Of a stretch of DNA of 64,000 bases, positions 24,957 to 33,842 are shown one piece after another. Origin of the DNA: an uncultured Pelagibacteraceae bacterium (GTDB lineage Bacteria; Pseudomonadota; Alphaproteobacteria; Pelagibacterales; Pelagibacteraceae). Location of the stretch: contig CAJQRF010000003.1 in assembly GCA_905612235.1 (NCBI GenBank), forward strand, positions 1 through 64,000, in the 5' to 3' direction. The notes beneath the pieces were generated by a model. It saw only the letters and a program-made list of their open reading frames with translations, did no database searches and was not told the DNA's origin. Positions within the stretch are counted from its first letter, which is position 1, and each line of letters opens with the position of its first letter. Position numbers and translations under genes: made by a program.

Positions 24957-25673
24957 TTAAGCTATATTTGATCTACCCCCATCAACAGCAATTATTTGCC
25001 CTGTAATCCATGAACTTTTTGAAGTTAATAAAAAATTGGCCAAATTAGCCGAATCAGCACCTTCACCTAGTCTTTTTAATGGATGCATTTTTGCAATAGA
25101 TTGTTCTATTGAAGTGTTTTTAATAATTGAACTAGCTATTTTAGATTTGGTTAAACTTGGAGCGATGCAATTTATTCTAATATCTGGTGCAAGCTCGGCT
25201 GCTAAAGCGACAGTCAAACCCTCTACCGCTGCCTTGGCTGAGGAAATAATACTATGATTAACAAAACCTTTTTTAGCAGCTACTGTTGAAAATAAAACAA
25301 CAGAACCTTTATTATTTTTTAAATTATCCTGAAAAGATCTTATCACATCTGTAACTGCTACAAGATTAAGAACATAGCTTGAAACAAAATCGCTAGCCTT
25401 AGTAAGTTTAAGGGGCTTAATATTAATTGATCCTACACAATAAGCTATTCCTAAAATTTCGGTTTCAGTTAAATCTTTTTTTAAATCACTTACAAAATTA
25501 AGCTTTAATACATCGCATATAGAATATGTGTAACTTAATTTATCAGATATTTTTTTTAATTCATCTTCATTTCTTGCTACCAAATGACAATCTATTTTCT
25601 CATCATAAAGCTGCTTGGCTAAAGCAGAGCCTACTGAACCTGTGGCCCCAAATATTACATATTTTTTTTTCAT
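24957..25673 (-). CDS. Short-chain dehydrogenase/reductase
   Basis: 238 aa. KKKYVIFGATGSVGSALAKQL is a variant of the NAD(P)-binding TGxxxGxG motif, and the catalytic residues appear as Ser in VVLFSTVAAKKGF with the partner sequence NHSIISSAKAAVEGL: the usual YxxxK tyrosine is replaced, as the family motif reads S-x-I-I-S-S-x-K. Lysine is kept but tyrosine is not. The C-terminus WITGQIIAVDGGRS is typical. The replaced tyrosine makes its activity uncertain. Near TspO and divergent from another SDR. Confidence 0.85.
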   Translation of the reverse strand: MKKKYVIFGATGSVGSALAKQLYDEKIDCHLVARNEDELKKISDKLSYTYSICDVLKLNFVSDLKKDLTETEILGIAYCVGSINIKPLKLTKASDFVSSYVLNLVAVTDVIRSFQDNLKNNKGSVVLFSTVAAKKGFVNHSIISSAKAAVEGLTVALAAELAPDIRINCIAPSLTKSKIASSIIKNTSIEQSIAKMHPLKRLGEGADSANLANFLLTSKSSWITGQIIAVDGGRSNIA

Positions 25674-25785
25674 AAATTAGATCTTTAGTTTTAATGTAAT
25701 ATTCATTAATTTTTAGCAGGTCTATTACAATCTTGACGCATATTTCGCTATTACAATGCAGTTAAAAAAAGGTTAAATTTATTTA

Positions 25786-26532
25786 ATGAGTAAAAATATA
25801 TGGATAACAGGAGCAAGTAGTGGAATAGGAAGAGCCTTGGCGATAAAGTTTGCTGCTGAAGGTTGGAGGGTTGCGGCGTCAGCTAGACGTGAAAATTTAC
25901 TAAAAGAACTACACCAAGAAAATGAAAATATTCATCCCTTTCCTTTAGATGTTACTAATATTGACCAATGTAAAACTGTTTTTGAAAATATTGTTGAAAA
26001 ATTTAAGGATATTGAAATTTCTATATTTGGTACTGGAATACACGATCCTAAATCTGAAAAAAAATTTAATTTAGATAAAATAAGAAAAATTATGGAAGTT
26101 AATTATTTTGGAACCATGAACTCCATTAACGCTGTTTATGATTATTATAACAATAAAAAAGGTGGTCAAATATCAATTGTTTCTTCTGTTGCTGGATATA
26201 GAGGCTTGCCTGCAGCAGGAGCTTATTGTGCATCCAAATCTGCTTTAACAAGTTTTGCAGAAACTTTTCAATTTGAAATGAAAAGAAAAAATGTTAGAGT
26301 TTCTTTAGTAAGTCCAGGTTTTATTAAAACACCAATGACCGACCAAAATGATTTTCCAATGCCAATGATAAAATCTCCGGAATTTGCAGCTGAACAAATC
26401 TATATAGGCTTAATCAAGAAAAAAGGATTCGAGATTCATTTTCCCAAAGCTTTCACATATTTTTTGAAATTTCTAAGAATACTACCTAATAGTATTTATT
26501 TTAAACTTGTTGAAATGGGATACAAAAAATAA
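25786..26532 (+). CDS. Short-chain dehydrogenase (SDR)
   Basis: 248 aa. NIWITGASSGIGRALAIKFAAEG (4-26) gives the TGxxxGIG cofactor motif, VSSVAGYRGLPAAGAYCASKSAL contains the active-site serine and the complete YCASK tyrosine/lysine pair. The C-terminal tail (FTYFLKFLRILPNSIYFKLVEMGYKK) is hydrophobic and suggests membrane association. SDRs like this commonly stand beside the Cfa-DUF1365-FAD oxidase-DUF3833 set that follows on the other strand, with the stop codons only four bases apart. Confidence 0.9.
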   Translation: MSKNIWITGASSGIGRALAIKFAAEGWRVAASARRENLLKELHQENENIHPFPLDVTNIDQCKTVFENIVEKFKDIEISIFGTGIHDPKSEKKFNLDKIRKIMEVNYFGTMNSINAVYDYYNNKKGGQISIVSSVAGYRGLPAAGAYCASKSALTSFAETFQFEMKRKNVRVSLVSPGFIKTPMTDQNDFPMPMIKSPEFAAEQIYIGLIKKKGFEIHFPKAFTYFLKFLRILPNSIYFKLVEMGYKK

Positions 26533-26536
26533 GCTA

Positions 26537-27064
26537 TTAATCCTTAACAAACATAACTGTAAGTTCAGCAACTTTTATACCAAACTTTGTCATTGTAGCT
26601 CTATTGATAGCAACTTTATCATCTTGTTTAAATATCCAATCATCAAAAGTAATTTTTACCTCTTTGCCTTTAACCGGCACTAGCAAAACATATTCAAACT
26701 TAAATGCTGGTCCATAGGAATAACCTTTAGCATTACCCACCACGTCTCCAGCTGTTCCTTCGTAATTATGCGCGTCTATTTTATTTATTTTCCATTGTCT
26801 TTTTTGGATTTCACCATCAGACCAATTGAATTTTTCATCTAAAATTAGTTGTTTGCCATCCCATTTTCCATTTAATTCAGCTGAAAATTGTCTAGTTACC
26901 TTACCAGATCTGTTTTGCAAAATTCCCCAAGCCTTAACGTTACCTGATAAATAATCTTCTATAATTAATCGTGGTTCTTGGTCCTTGAAGTCTAATGGTT
27001 TCATATTGTTACCTGAGCAGTTGGTTAATAAAATTGAAATTAGTAAAAAAAATATAGTTTTCAT
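26537..27064 (-). CDS. DUF3833 lipoprotein
   Basis: 175 aa. The N-terminus MKTIFFLLISILLTNCSGN has a lipobox (LTNC), so it is a probable outer-membrane or periplasmic lipoprotein. The rest is a beta-rich DUF3833 domain (AWGILQNRSGKVTRQFSAELNGKWDG, WKINKIDAHNYEGTAGDVVGNAKG, DDWIFKQDDKVAINRATMTKFG). DUF3833 proteins travel with cyclopropane-fatty-acid-synthase-like genes in many proteobacteria, as here; the molecular role is unknown. Confidence 0.9.
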   Translation of the reverse strand: MKTIFFLLISILLTNCSGNNMKPLDFKDQEPRLIIEDYLSGNVKAWGILQNRSGKVTRQFSAELNGKWDGKQLILDEKFNWSDGEIQKRQWKINKIDAHNYEGTAGDVVGNAKGYSYGPAFKFEYVLLVPVKGKEVKITFDDWIFKQDDKVAINRATMTKFGIKVAELTVMFVKD

Positions 27065-27070
27065 ATGTAA

Positions 27071-28258
27071 TTATTTATTGCATAAAGATAATTGAATCAA
27101 ATCAATATTTTTAGACTTAAAGCCTGCTTCACAATAAGACAAGTAAAAATCCCACATATTTTTAAAACTTATATTAAATCCTTGTCTTGATATTTGATCC
27201 CAAGAATTCAAAAAGCTTTTTCTCCATTTTTGCAAAGTATTAGAATAATGTTCACCGTATAACTTGTGACTATCCATCACCAATCCCGATTTAGAGGATA
27301 TTTTTTTTAAAGAAGCTAAAGAAGGCAAAAAACCACCTGGAAAAATAAACTTTTGGATAAAATCTTCTTTACTTCTGTATCTGTCGTATAAATTGTCATT
27401 TATCACAATTGATTGTATGGCGACACGACCTCCTGTGATTAAATTTTCTTTTATAGATTGAAAATAATTACTTAGATATTTTTCACCTACCGCCTCTATC
27501 ATTTCTATTGAAACGATATTGTCATATTTTTTTTTGACTTCTCTATAATCTAAATATTTAATATTAACCTTGTGATTCAATCCCAGCCGGTTAATTTTAG
27601 CCTTAGTAAACTCAAATTGTCTTTTTGAAATCGTAATGCAATCTAATTTTATATCATAATTTTTTGCAACTTGTTCTGCAAAACCACCCCAACCACATCC
27701 TATTTCTAATAAATTACTTCCTGGTTTGGGCTTAATTAAATCTATTAATTTATTGTATTTATTAATTTGAGCTTTTTCTAAAGTTTCGTCTTTAGAATTA
27801 AAAATACCACAAGAATAGGTCAAACTTTTATCTAACCATGCAGAAAAAAATTCATTGCCCAAGTCATAATGTGCAGATATATATTTTTTACTTCTATCTT
27901 TGGTATTAGTGTTAGTTAACTTGTTTAAAACTCTTTGTATAAAAGGTAATTTAAGCAATCCAGAAAATTGATATGTTACATTAATATTTCTAGCACTTAA
28001 TTCTATCAATGAAGTTAGATCATTGGTTTCGAATTCACTATTAATATAACTTTCCCCTAAACTACTACTTCCTCCTCTTAGTATTTTTAAAGAGAAGCTC
28101 GGATCGTTAATTTTTATTTGTGCATTAAGTGAACTATTTTTGTTGCCAAAAAAAAATTTCTTACCTTTGTAATCTGTTAATTCTAAGTAGCCATATGAAA
28201 TTTTATTCAAATTCCAAAAAACGAATTGGTCAGCAAATTGATCTAGATTTAAATTCAT
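27071..28258 (-). CDS. cfa: Cyclopropane-fatty-acyl-phospholipid synthase-like methyltransferase
   Basis: 395 aa. SAM-dependent modification of unsaturated acyl chains in phospholipids. The CFA signature is complete: ISAHYDLGNEFFSAWLD (131-147), SYSCGIF-type segment LTYSCGIFNSKDETLEKAQ, LLEIGCGWGGFAEQ (SAM binding), TISKRQFEF, VSIEMIEAVG and FIFPGGFLPS. The C-terminal KSWDFYLSYCEAGF-type sequence is present as MWDFYLSYCEAGFKSK. Its ATG overlaps the DUF1365 stop by one base. Members in such operons may make cyclopropane, methylated or furan fatty acids, so the product cannot be fixed from sequence. Confidence 0.92.
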   Translation of the reverse strand: MNLNLDQFADQFVFWNLNKISYGYLELTDYKGKKFFFGNKNSSLNAQIKINDPSFSLKILRGGSSSLGESYINSEFETNDLTSLIELSARNINVTYQFSGLLKLPFIQRVLNKLTNTNTKDRSKKYISAHYDLGNEFFSAWLDKSLTYSCGIFNSKDETLEKAQINKYNKLIDLIKPKPGSNLLEIGCGWGGFAEQVAKNYDIKLDCITISKRQFEFTKAKINRLGLNHKVNIKYLDYREVKKKYDNIVSIEMIEAVGEKYLSNYFQSIKENLITGGRVAIQSIVINDNLYDRYRSKEDFIQKFIFPGGFLPSLASLKKISSKSGLVMDSHKLYGEHYSNTLQKWRKSFLNSWDQISRQGFNISFKNMWDFYLSYCEAGFKSKNIDLIQLSLCNK

Positions 28259-29028
28259 TATTTCTCTATAGATAAGTTATTTTTTATATTAATTTTTTTT
28301 TTTACTAATTTAACTCCTTTTATCCACAATCGAAATGCTTCAAAATGTATCGCCGCTATAACTTTAAATGACATAAGTGGGTGTTTTAAAAATTGGTAAA
28401 GCAAATTATTACTATTTAAGCTGATTCTTTTTCCTGTTTGGTGGGCAATAAGTAAGGTTCCATAGGCATCTGTTTGTTTTATTAAAACATTTATATTACT
28501 GCCAGGTTTAGATAATCTAAAGTTGTAAAATGTTTTCATTTCAATAAATGGGGAAACATATAATTTTTTGCTGCATTTATGTAATATAACTTTAGACGAT
28601 GATAGGCTCCGAAACACATAGGTGTGTTGCTCGTTAAAAGTATTTTTTACTTCATAAAGAATTGCCTTAAGTTTTAGATTTTTATCATAACAGTAAAATA
28701 TACTTAAAGGATTAAAAACATAACCAAAAAATCTCGGAAAACAAAGCAGCTTGATTGTACCGTTACCAATATTTATTTTTGACTTTGATAACGTTTTTTT
28801 TACCCATTCAGTCAAAGAGCTTCCATTGCGAGGACCATGATCTACATTATAAAAACTTAAAATATTAAATCTATTATAAGAAAAAAAACTTATTTTTTTT
28901 GAAATGCTATCAATTTCCTTTAAATTAATTAATAAAGAAAAGGTTTTATAAGAAAAAAAATGTTTTTTTGGTTTAAATCTTTTATGAGTAATAATGCCTG
29001 AATATATTGATGAAGAGATGTTTTTCAT
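28258..29028 (-). CDS. DUF1365 protein
   Basis: 256 aa. Family features include YSGIITHKRFKPKKHFFSYKTF near the start, FPRFFGYVFNPLSIFYCYD (~102-120), VKNTFNEQHTYVF and KTFYNFRLSKPG. The domain of unknown function is found almost only between a FAD amine-oxidase-like gene and a Cfa-like gene, exactly the situation here, with a one-base overlap on one side and a four-base overlap on the other. A role in modification of membrane fatty acids is inferred from that conservation. Confidence 0.93.
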   Translation of the reverse strand: MKNISSSIYSGIITHKRFKPKKHFFSYKTFSLLINLKEIDSISKKISFFSYNRFNILSFYNVDHGPRNGSSLTEWVKKTLSKSKINIGNGTIKLLCFPRFFGYVFNPLSIFYCYDKNLKLKAILYEVKNTFNEQHTYVFRSLSSSKVILHKCSKKLYVSPFIEMKTFYNFRLSKPGSNINVLIKQTDAYGTLLIAHQTGKRISLNSNNLLYQFLKHPLMSFKVIAAIHFEAFRLWIKGVKLVKKKINIKNNLSIEK

Positions 29029-30266
29029 ATCTTGTTTGCAATATTTATTCCAGATTTTAAACCATCTTCATGAAAGCCATAGCCAAAATAGCTACCACAG
29101 AACCAACTATTATTTACACCCTGCAGCTCTTCTAAATATTTTTGGGCATTCATGGTTTCTTTATTATAAATAGGATGAGTAAATTCAACTTTTTTAATAA
29201 TTTTATTTTTATTAATTGGGATAAAAGGATTCAGAGTAAGAAAATAATTATTTACAGTATTTAAATTTTGTAAATTATTCAACCAATATGTAAGACAGTT
29301 ATTGCTTAAATCATTTTTATCTAAAATTGAGTTCCAGCTAGACCAAGCATTTTTTTTTTCTGGCATGAAATGATGGTCAGTGTGTAGATAAGCTATATTA
29401 TTTTTATATCTAAAGTTACTTAAAATTTTCTTTTCATTTTCTGTAGGATTTTGGATTAAATTTAATGTCTGGTCAGCATGTGAGGCAAAAACAACATGAT
29501 CGTAATCAAAATATTTGTTATCATCACCATAATATAATCTTACATTCTTCTTATTTCTTAATACTTTTTTAATTGCATGATTTTTAAAATATTTTCCATT
29601 AATTGATTGTAAAACTTTATTAACATAAGCCTTACTTCTCCCCGAAACTGTATACCATTGAGGTCTATTTTTTATTTTAAAAAGCCCATGATTTCTAAAA
29701 AAATTTAAAAATAATTTCATTGGCATTTTTTTTGCTAATTCAGTCGGGGACGACCAAATAGCAGCAACCATTGGAATAATATGAAAATTTATAAAATAAT
29801 CAGACATTTTTTTAGATCTTAAAAAATCTTCTAATGATTGATTTTCATAACTATTTATATCTATTTTTGAGGCTATTTTATAAAAATAAATTATATCTTT
29901 TATCATTCTTAAAAAATTTAAGTTGAATACGTTATACTTATTTGAAAATAAACCTTTTAGTCCATTGCCTGAGTATTCAATATTTGAATTCTTTACTGAT
30001 ACTGAAAAAGACATGTTGCTTTTTTTATAAGAAATATTTAGATCCCTAAAAAAGCTTACTAAGTTTGGGTAAGTTTCTTTATTAAATACAATAAACCCCA
30101 AGTCTAATGAAATTATTTCATTTTTTGCTTTAGCGTTAATATCAAAGGTATACGAATGTCCACCAAAACTGTCTTCTTTTTCGAACAAATCTACTCTGTG
30201 TTTTTTTGATAAAAAGTAAGCTGCACTCAAACCAGAAATTCCTGAGCCAATAACAGCAATTTTCAT
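29025..30266 (-). CDS. FAD/NAD(P)-binding amine oxidase-like protein of the Cfa operon
   Basis: 413 aa. KIAVIGSGISGLSAAYFLSKKHRVDLFEKEDSFGGHSYTF binds FAD; the segment ISLDLGFIVFNKETYPNL and YWLNNLQNL are typical of this branch, and the C-terminus WFCGSYFGYGFHEDGLKSG completes the FAD site. These proteins are distinct from monoamine oxidases and accompany DUF1365 and Cfa-like genes. In Rhodobacter a comparable gene set is under singlet-oxygen control and linked to unusual fatty acids; applying that here is inference. It is the first gene of the four-gene unit. Confidence 0.9.
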   Translation of the reverse strand: MKIAVIGSGISGLSAAYFLSKKHRVDLFEKEDSFGGHSYTFDINAKAKNEIISLDLGFIVFNKETYPNLVSFFRDLNISYKKSNMSFSVSVKNSNIEYSGNGLKGLFSNKYNVFNLNFLRMIKDIIYFYKIASKIDINSYENQSLEDFLRSKKMSDYFINFHIIPMVAAIWSSPTELAKKMPMKLFLNFFRNHGLFKIKNRPQWYTVSGRSKAYVNKVLQSINGKYFKNHAIKKVLRNKKNVRLYYGDDNKYFDYDHVVFASHADQTLNLIQNPTENEKKILSNFRYKNNIAYLHTDHHFMPEKKNAWSSWNSILDKNDLSNNCLTYWLNNLQNLNTVNNYFLTLNPFIPINKNKIIKKVEFTHPIYNKETMNAQKYLEELQGVNNSWFCGSYFGYGFHEDGLKSGINIANKI

Positions 30267-30272
30267 ATATTA

Positions 30273-31154
30273 TTATTTTTTATATTTTTTAAATTTAGTG
30301 TTAACACTGAATTCAAATATAATAGCAAAAACAATAATTCCACCACCAATAATGACGCTCATTGGTGGGACCTCATTTATAAAAATCCACGCCCAAATAG
30401 GTCCAAGAACCGCCTCTGTTAACATTAAAACTCCAACGACGGCTGCTGGGGTTGTTTGGGAGCCAACAGTAATTAAAATAAATCCAAATCCAATTTGAAA
30501 AACACCTGCTAAAAAACCAAGAAAAAGATCATGTGGTGAAATTGATAACTTGCCTGCCACTAAGTAACCAATAAATGCGGCCATAATACCTGCTACGAAT
30601 TGAGCCGGAACCATGTCAACGTTGGGATATTTTCTTACAATTATTATTAATACCGCGAAGGAAATGGGCATTACGAATGCCACGATGTTTCCAAAAAATT
30701 GTACGTTAGTTTGTACAGATAGAGAGCTGCCAACAATCAACAAGACGCCACACATTCCCACTAGAATTGAGATAAAAGTTATTAAATTTATTTTTTCTTT
30801 TAAAAAAACATAACCAAAAAATGCTAAAAAAATTGTCTCTGTTGTAATTATAAAAAGAGTATTTGCAACTGTCGTGTAATACATTGCAAACACATAAGAT
30901 GCAAAACCAAACCCTAAAAATATCCCTGCGACTAAACCTGGGACTCCAAATCTATAAAAAACAGTAAAAAAATTTTTTTTATATTTAACGAGTAAATACA
31001 ATGCTACAATTATTGTAAAAAAAAATTGTCTCCAAAAAAGAATTTGCCACAAATTTGCACCTTCAAAAGATTTTACAATTATTCCTCCAAAGCTTAGGAA
31101 TGTTGCACCTAAGAGGACTAAAATTGAACCTGGAATTTTATTTAAAAATGTCAA
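30273..31154 (-). CDS. DMT-superfamily (EamA) exporter
   Basis: 293 aa, ten transmembrane segments in two EamA halves (5-135, 150-285). The start MTFLNKIPGSILVLLGATFLSFGG and the ELTEAVLGPIWAWIFINEVPP-type loop (LTEAVLGPIWAWIFINEVPP) in the second half are characteristic. Substrate unknown. It is about 35% like the EamA gene at 5.3 kb judged by eye in the motif regions (both have WQ-LF-R-F near helix 2 and FLGFAS/MICF in helix 3), so the two are paralogues rather than recent copies. Confidence 0.87.
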   Translation of the reverse strand: MTFLNKIPGSILVLLGATFLSFGGIIVKSFEGANLWQILFWRQFFFTIIVALYLLVKYKKNFFTVFYRFGVPGLVAGIFLGFGFASYVFAMYYTTVANTLFIITTETIFLAFFGYVFLKEKINLITFISILVGMCGVLLIVGSSLSVQTNVQFFGNIVAFVMPISFAVLIIIVRKYPNVDMVPAQFVAGIMAAFIGYLVAGKLSISPHDLFLGFLAGVFQIGFGFILITVGSQTTPAAVVGVLMLTEAVLGPIWAWIFINEVPPMSVIIGGGIIVFAIIFEFSVNTKFKKYKK

Positions 31155-31163
31155 ATTGTTTAC

Positions 31164-32165
31164 TTAATTTTTTTTTATAATTTTTGTTTTATTAATATAA
31201 TTAACAAGACATTCATTGTAGTATGAATGTGCTTTACCACTTGGGTGGTAGTCACCAGGTAAAATCATTTCTCCTACTAAAGAAACAGAACAATCTACAT
31301 AATTAATTTTATTATTTTTAAAATAATTTATATAATTATTTTTTTTGTTAGGATTATCAAGATCTAGAATTAACAATATAAAATCAGCACTATAATTAGA
31401 TGAAATATTTTTCATTTCTAAAATTATTTTTTTAGTAACAAGAAGTTGCTGTTTTTTTCTGTGTTTAGTTTTTAATTTCATATAAGTTTTTTCAAAAAGC
31501 GCTATTAATGAGGATTTCTCTCTTAAAGGTAAATTTATATAGCTTGTCGGTGGTCGCATTAATAATTTATTATCTTTTCCAAGAATTGCGTATGGAGTAC
31601 TTACATGACCACGCCTTGAATACTTGGCCAAAGTATGTAGCCACCTGGCTCTTGCAACATTTCGATATTCATGGTGAGCAATTAATCCATATACAACTAG
31701 TCTTGGTGATTGCATTTTTGTTATTTGCTTTTCTAGCATTAAAAGTGATTGAACACTTCCATATCCCCCTTGTGCAAAATTATATACTTTAAAATTTTCA
31801 AATTCTTTCTGAAATTTATGAGAAAATGTTTCATAGTCATTTACTCCCCAACCTTGAGTAAATGAACCTCCAATCATTAATATTTCCTTTTCAGATTGAT
31901 TTTTGCTGTTGATTATTCTTTCGCTATTTTTTCCAAAATTCATTTGAAACTTTTTAATTGATTCATTTCGTGTTTTAATTTCATAAGTGCCTTTTTTGGC
32001 CTTCCATCCCAAAACAGCATCAGGTTTAAAAATTGGTTTTTCATTTACAATAATATTTTCCCATGGCTTGTAACCTAATGCTTTTAATAAAATTTCCAAA
32101 ACTACAAGTGATACAAGTGTAGAGACAAAAACTAAAATTATTTTTTTAAATGAAATTATTTTCAT
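31164..32165 (-). CDS. SGNH/GDSL-hydrolase-like membrane-anchored protein
   Basis: 333 aa. One N-terminal transmembrane anchor (IILVFVSTLVSLVVLEILLKAL, 9-30) places the rest in the periplasm. Block I of the SGNH fold is MIGGSFTQGWGV (about 96-107) with the serine in GGSFTQG; FAQGGYGSVQSL provides the glycine/Asn-type block and LPGDYHPSGKAHSYYNECL near residue 312 holds the Asp-x-x-His pair. Such proteins act as acyl hydrolases or O-acetyl transferases/esterases on cell-surface glycans. It overlaps the pxpC end by 20 bases. Confidence 0.75.
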   Translation of the reverse strand: MKIISFKKIILVFVSTLVSLVVLEILLKALGYKPWENIIVNEKPIFKPDAVLGWKAKKGTYEIKTRNESIKKFQMNFGKNSERIINSKNQSEKEILMIGGSFTQGWGVNDYETFSHKFQKEFENFKVYNFAQGGYGSVQSLLMLEKQITKMQSPRLVVYGLIAHHEYRNVARARWLHTLAKYSRRGHVSTPYAILGKDNKLLMRPPTSYINLPLREKSSLIALFEKTYMKLKTKHRKKQQLLVTKKIILEMKNISSNYSADFILLILDLDNPNKKNNYINYFKNNKINYVDCSVSLVGEMILPGDYHPSGKAHSYYNECLVNYINKTKIIKKN

Positions 32166-33117
32166 TAATATTTTTTATAATTTTTGAAATATTGTTATAC
32201 CTTTCAGAATACAATTGTTCTGCTTCTTTAAGACCTATACACTTAAACGTGATATTTGTCCCTGGTATTTTTTGAACTAACAAATCATAATCAGCAGATA
32301 TTATGTTAGCTATTTTGGGGTACCCACCAATTGTTGGATGGTCTGTTAAAAGTATTATTGGTTGACCATCTGCAGGCACTTGCACTGATCCTTTTGTGAT
32401 GCCCTCTGATCTTATGTTTGTGTTAATAATATTTTCTAAGGCTTTGCCCTTTAATCTCATTCCCATACGATCAGTTAAATTTGTAATTTTATAATTCTGG
32501 GAAAAAAATTTTTTTTTACTTTCTTCTGAGAAGTAATCATGCTGAGGTCCTTTTAGAACCCTAATTGTATTAACATCTTCTGTGGAAATAATAGCTTTGA
32601 AATTTTCTTTATTATCGTTTGCTTTATTAATTACAATCTTATCCTCTTCTTTAATTTTATTTCCATTGTTGGGTCCTATTCTTGCTCTAACTAAAGTGGA
32701 TACACTGCTGAAAAAAGACTGTATTTTGAAACCTCCAGCTACAGATAAATAACCATATGCAGATTTTTTTGTTGCTATAACATCTATTACATCTCCCTCA
32801 TTTAAATTATAACTTCTATTACACTGTCCTTTGATCGTATCATTGTTTGAATAAACAATTTGAAAGTGCGTGTTACCTGTTACTGCAATCTTAGTTTTAC
32901 CTTTCGTTAACTTTAACATGGGGCCTTGATAAGCAAACTCTAAGGCTCCATAATTTTTTTTATTTCCAACTAATGCATTGGCAATTAAAAAAGACTTATG
33001 GTCCATACATCCTCCTGGGGGAAGTCCAAAGTGTTGCAATCCAAAGCGTCCTTCGTCTTGGTATGTGGTGTTGATTCCAGGTCTTAAAACTTTAAAAAAA
33101 TTATTATCCATGATCAT
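32146..33117 (-). CDS. pxpC: 5-oxoprolinase subunit PxpC
   Basis: 323 aa. PxpC is the biotin-dependent-carboxyltransferase-like (AHS2, KipA-type) subunit of the three-component ATP-dependent 5-oxoprolinase that opens pyroglutamate to glutamate. Characteristic parts are GINTTYQDEGRFGLQHFGLPPGGCMD (13-38), ALVGNKKNYGALEF, GYLSVAGGF and DHPTIGGYPKIA. The ATG lies 14 bases inside pxpB. A start two codons downstream (MDNNF) is possible. Confidence 0.93.
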   Translation of the reverse strand: MIMDNNFFKVLRPGINTTYQDEGRFGLQHFGLPPGGCMDHKSFLIANALVGNKKNYGALEFAYQGPMLKLTKGKTKIAVTGNTHFQIVYSNNDTIKGQCNRSYNLNEGDVIDVIATKKSAYGYLSVAGGFKIQSFFSSVSTLVRARIGPNNGNKIKEEDKIVINKANDNKENFKAIISTEDVNTIRVLKGPQHDYFSEESKKKFFSQNYKITNLTDRMGMRLKGKALENIINTNIRSEGITKGSVQVPADGQPIILLTDHPTIGGYPKIANIISADYDLLVQKIPGTNITFKCIGLKEAEQLYSERYNNISKIIKNINENNFI

Positions 33118-33790
33118 GACTGTGGAACTCCTCTTTAGATATTGATTTAAATTTTATAGTATCTCCGGGAGATAGGAGACATGGGTTTAAATTATTTTTG
33201 CTATTAAAAAGTATTGTTGGGGTTCTTCCTATAATATTCCATCCACCAGGACTTTCATAAGGATATATGTTACAAAACTTTTCAACAATTCCAATTGAGC
33301 CTGCTGGAACCTTAACTCTTGGAGTTTTTAAGCGATTTAAAAAAAGTTTTTTGCTAACATCTCCCATAAATGGATGCCCAGGCACAAAACCAATCATATA
33401 GACGAAGTAGGTAGATTTTAAATGAATACTAATTATCTCTTCTTTATCCAATTTTAATTCTCTACTCATCTTTGTTAAATCCATTTCAAAATCATAACAA
33501 ATAGGAATATTCCATTCTTTTTTTTCTTGTTTAAAACTAAAATTATAAAAATTTGAAGAATTTATAAAATCAGAAACTATTTTTGAGTTAGTTTTTTTTA
33601 AATCAAAACTAATTATTAATTTATTATAAGAGGGGGCACAATTTAATATCCCTTTTATTTTTTCTAGTTTTGATTGTTTTTTTATAAAGTAAAATAATTT
33701 CAATACCTCATTATTAATGTCTTGATTTACTTCGTCACCAAAATCACAAATAATCGCAGAATCGCCAATATTATTTAGTTTATTTAACAT
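33104..33790 (-). CDS. pxpB: 5-oxoprolinase subunit PxpB
   Basis: 228 aa. AHS1/KipI-type subunit. The signature FVYMIGFVPGHPFMGDV (129-145) with the following RLKTPRVKVPAGSIGIVEKFCNIYPYESPGGWNIIGRTP is diagnostic. It works with PxpA and PxpC on 5-oxoproline, which arises spontaneously from glutamine or from gamma-glutamyl metabolism. It faces the pxpA gene with a 52-base divergent spacer that presumably carries promoters for both. Confidence 0.93.
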   Translation of the reverse strand: MLNKLNNIGDSAIICDFGDEVNQDINNEVLKLFYFIKKQSKLEKIKGILNCAPSYNKLIISFDLKKTNSKIVSDFINSSNFYNFSFKQEKKEWNIPICYDFEMDLTKMSRELKLDKEEIISIHLKSTYFVYMIGFVPGHPFMGDVSKKLFLNRLKTPRVKVPAGSIGIVEKFCNIYPYESPGGWNIIGRTPTILFNSKNNLNPCLLSPGDTIKFKSISKEEFHSHDHG

Positions 33791-33842
33791 AAGCTGATAT
33801 AATAATTATTATTCCTTATTAAATAAACTAAGGATTTGAAAT

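Noticed and set aside
31508-31792. 94-codon plus-strand ORF with membrane-like and histidine-rich sequence
   Set aside because: It is wholly antisense to the SGNH-like gene, which has clear motifs. The hydrophobic look follows from the AT-rich codons of the opposite strand.
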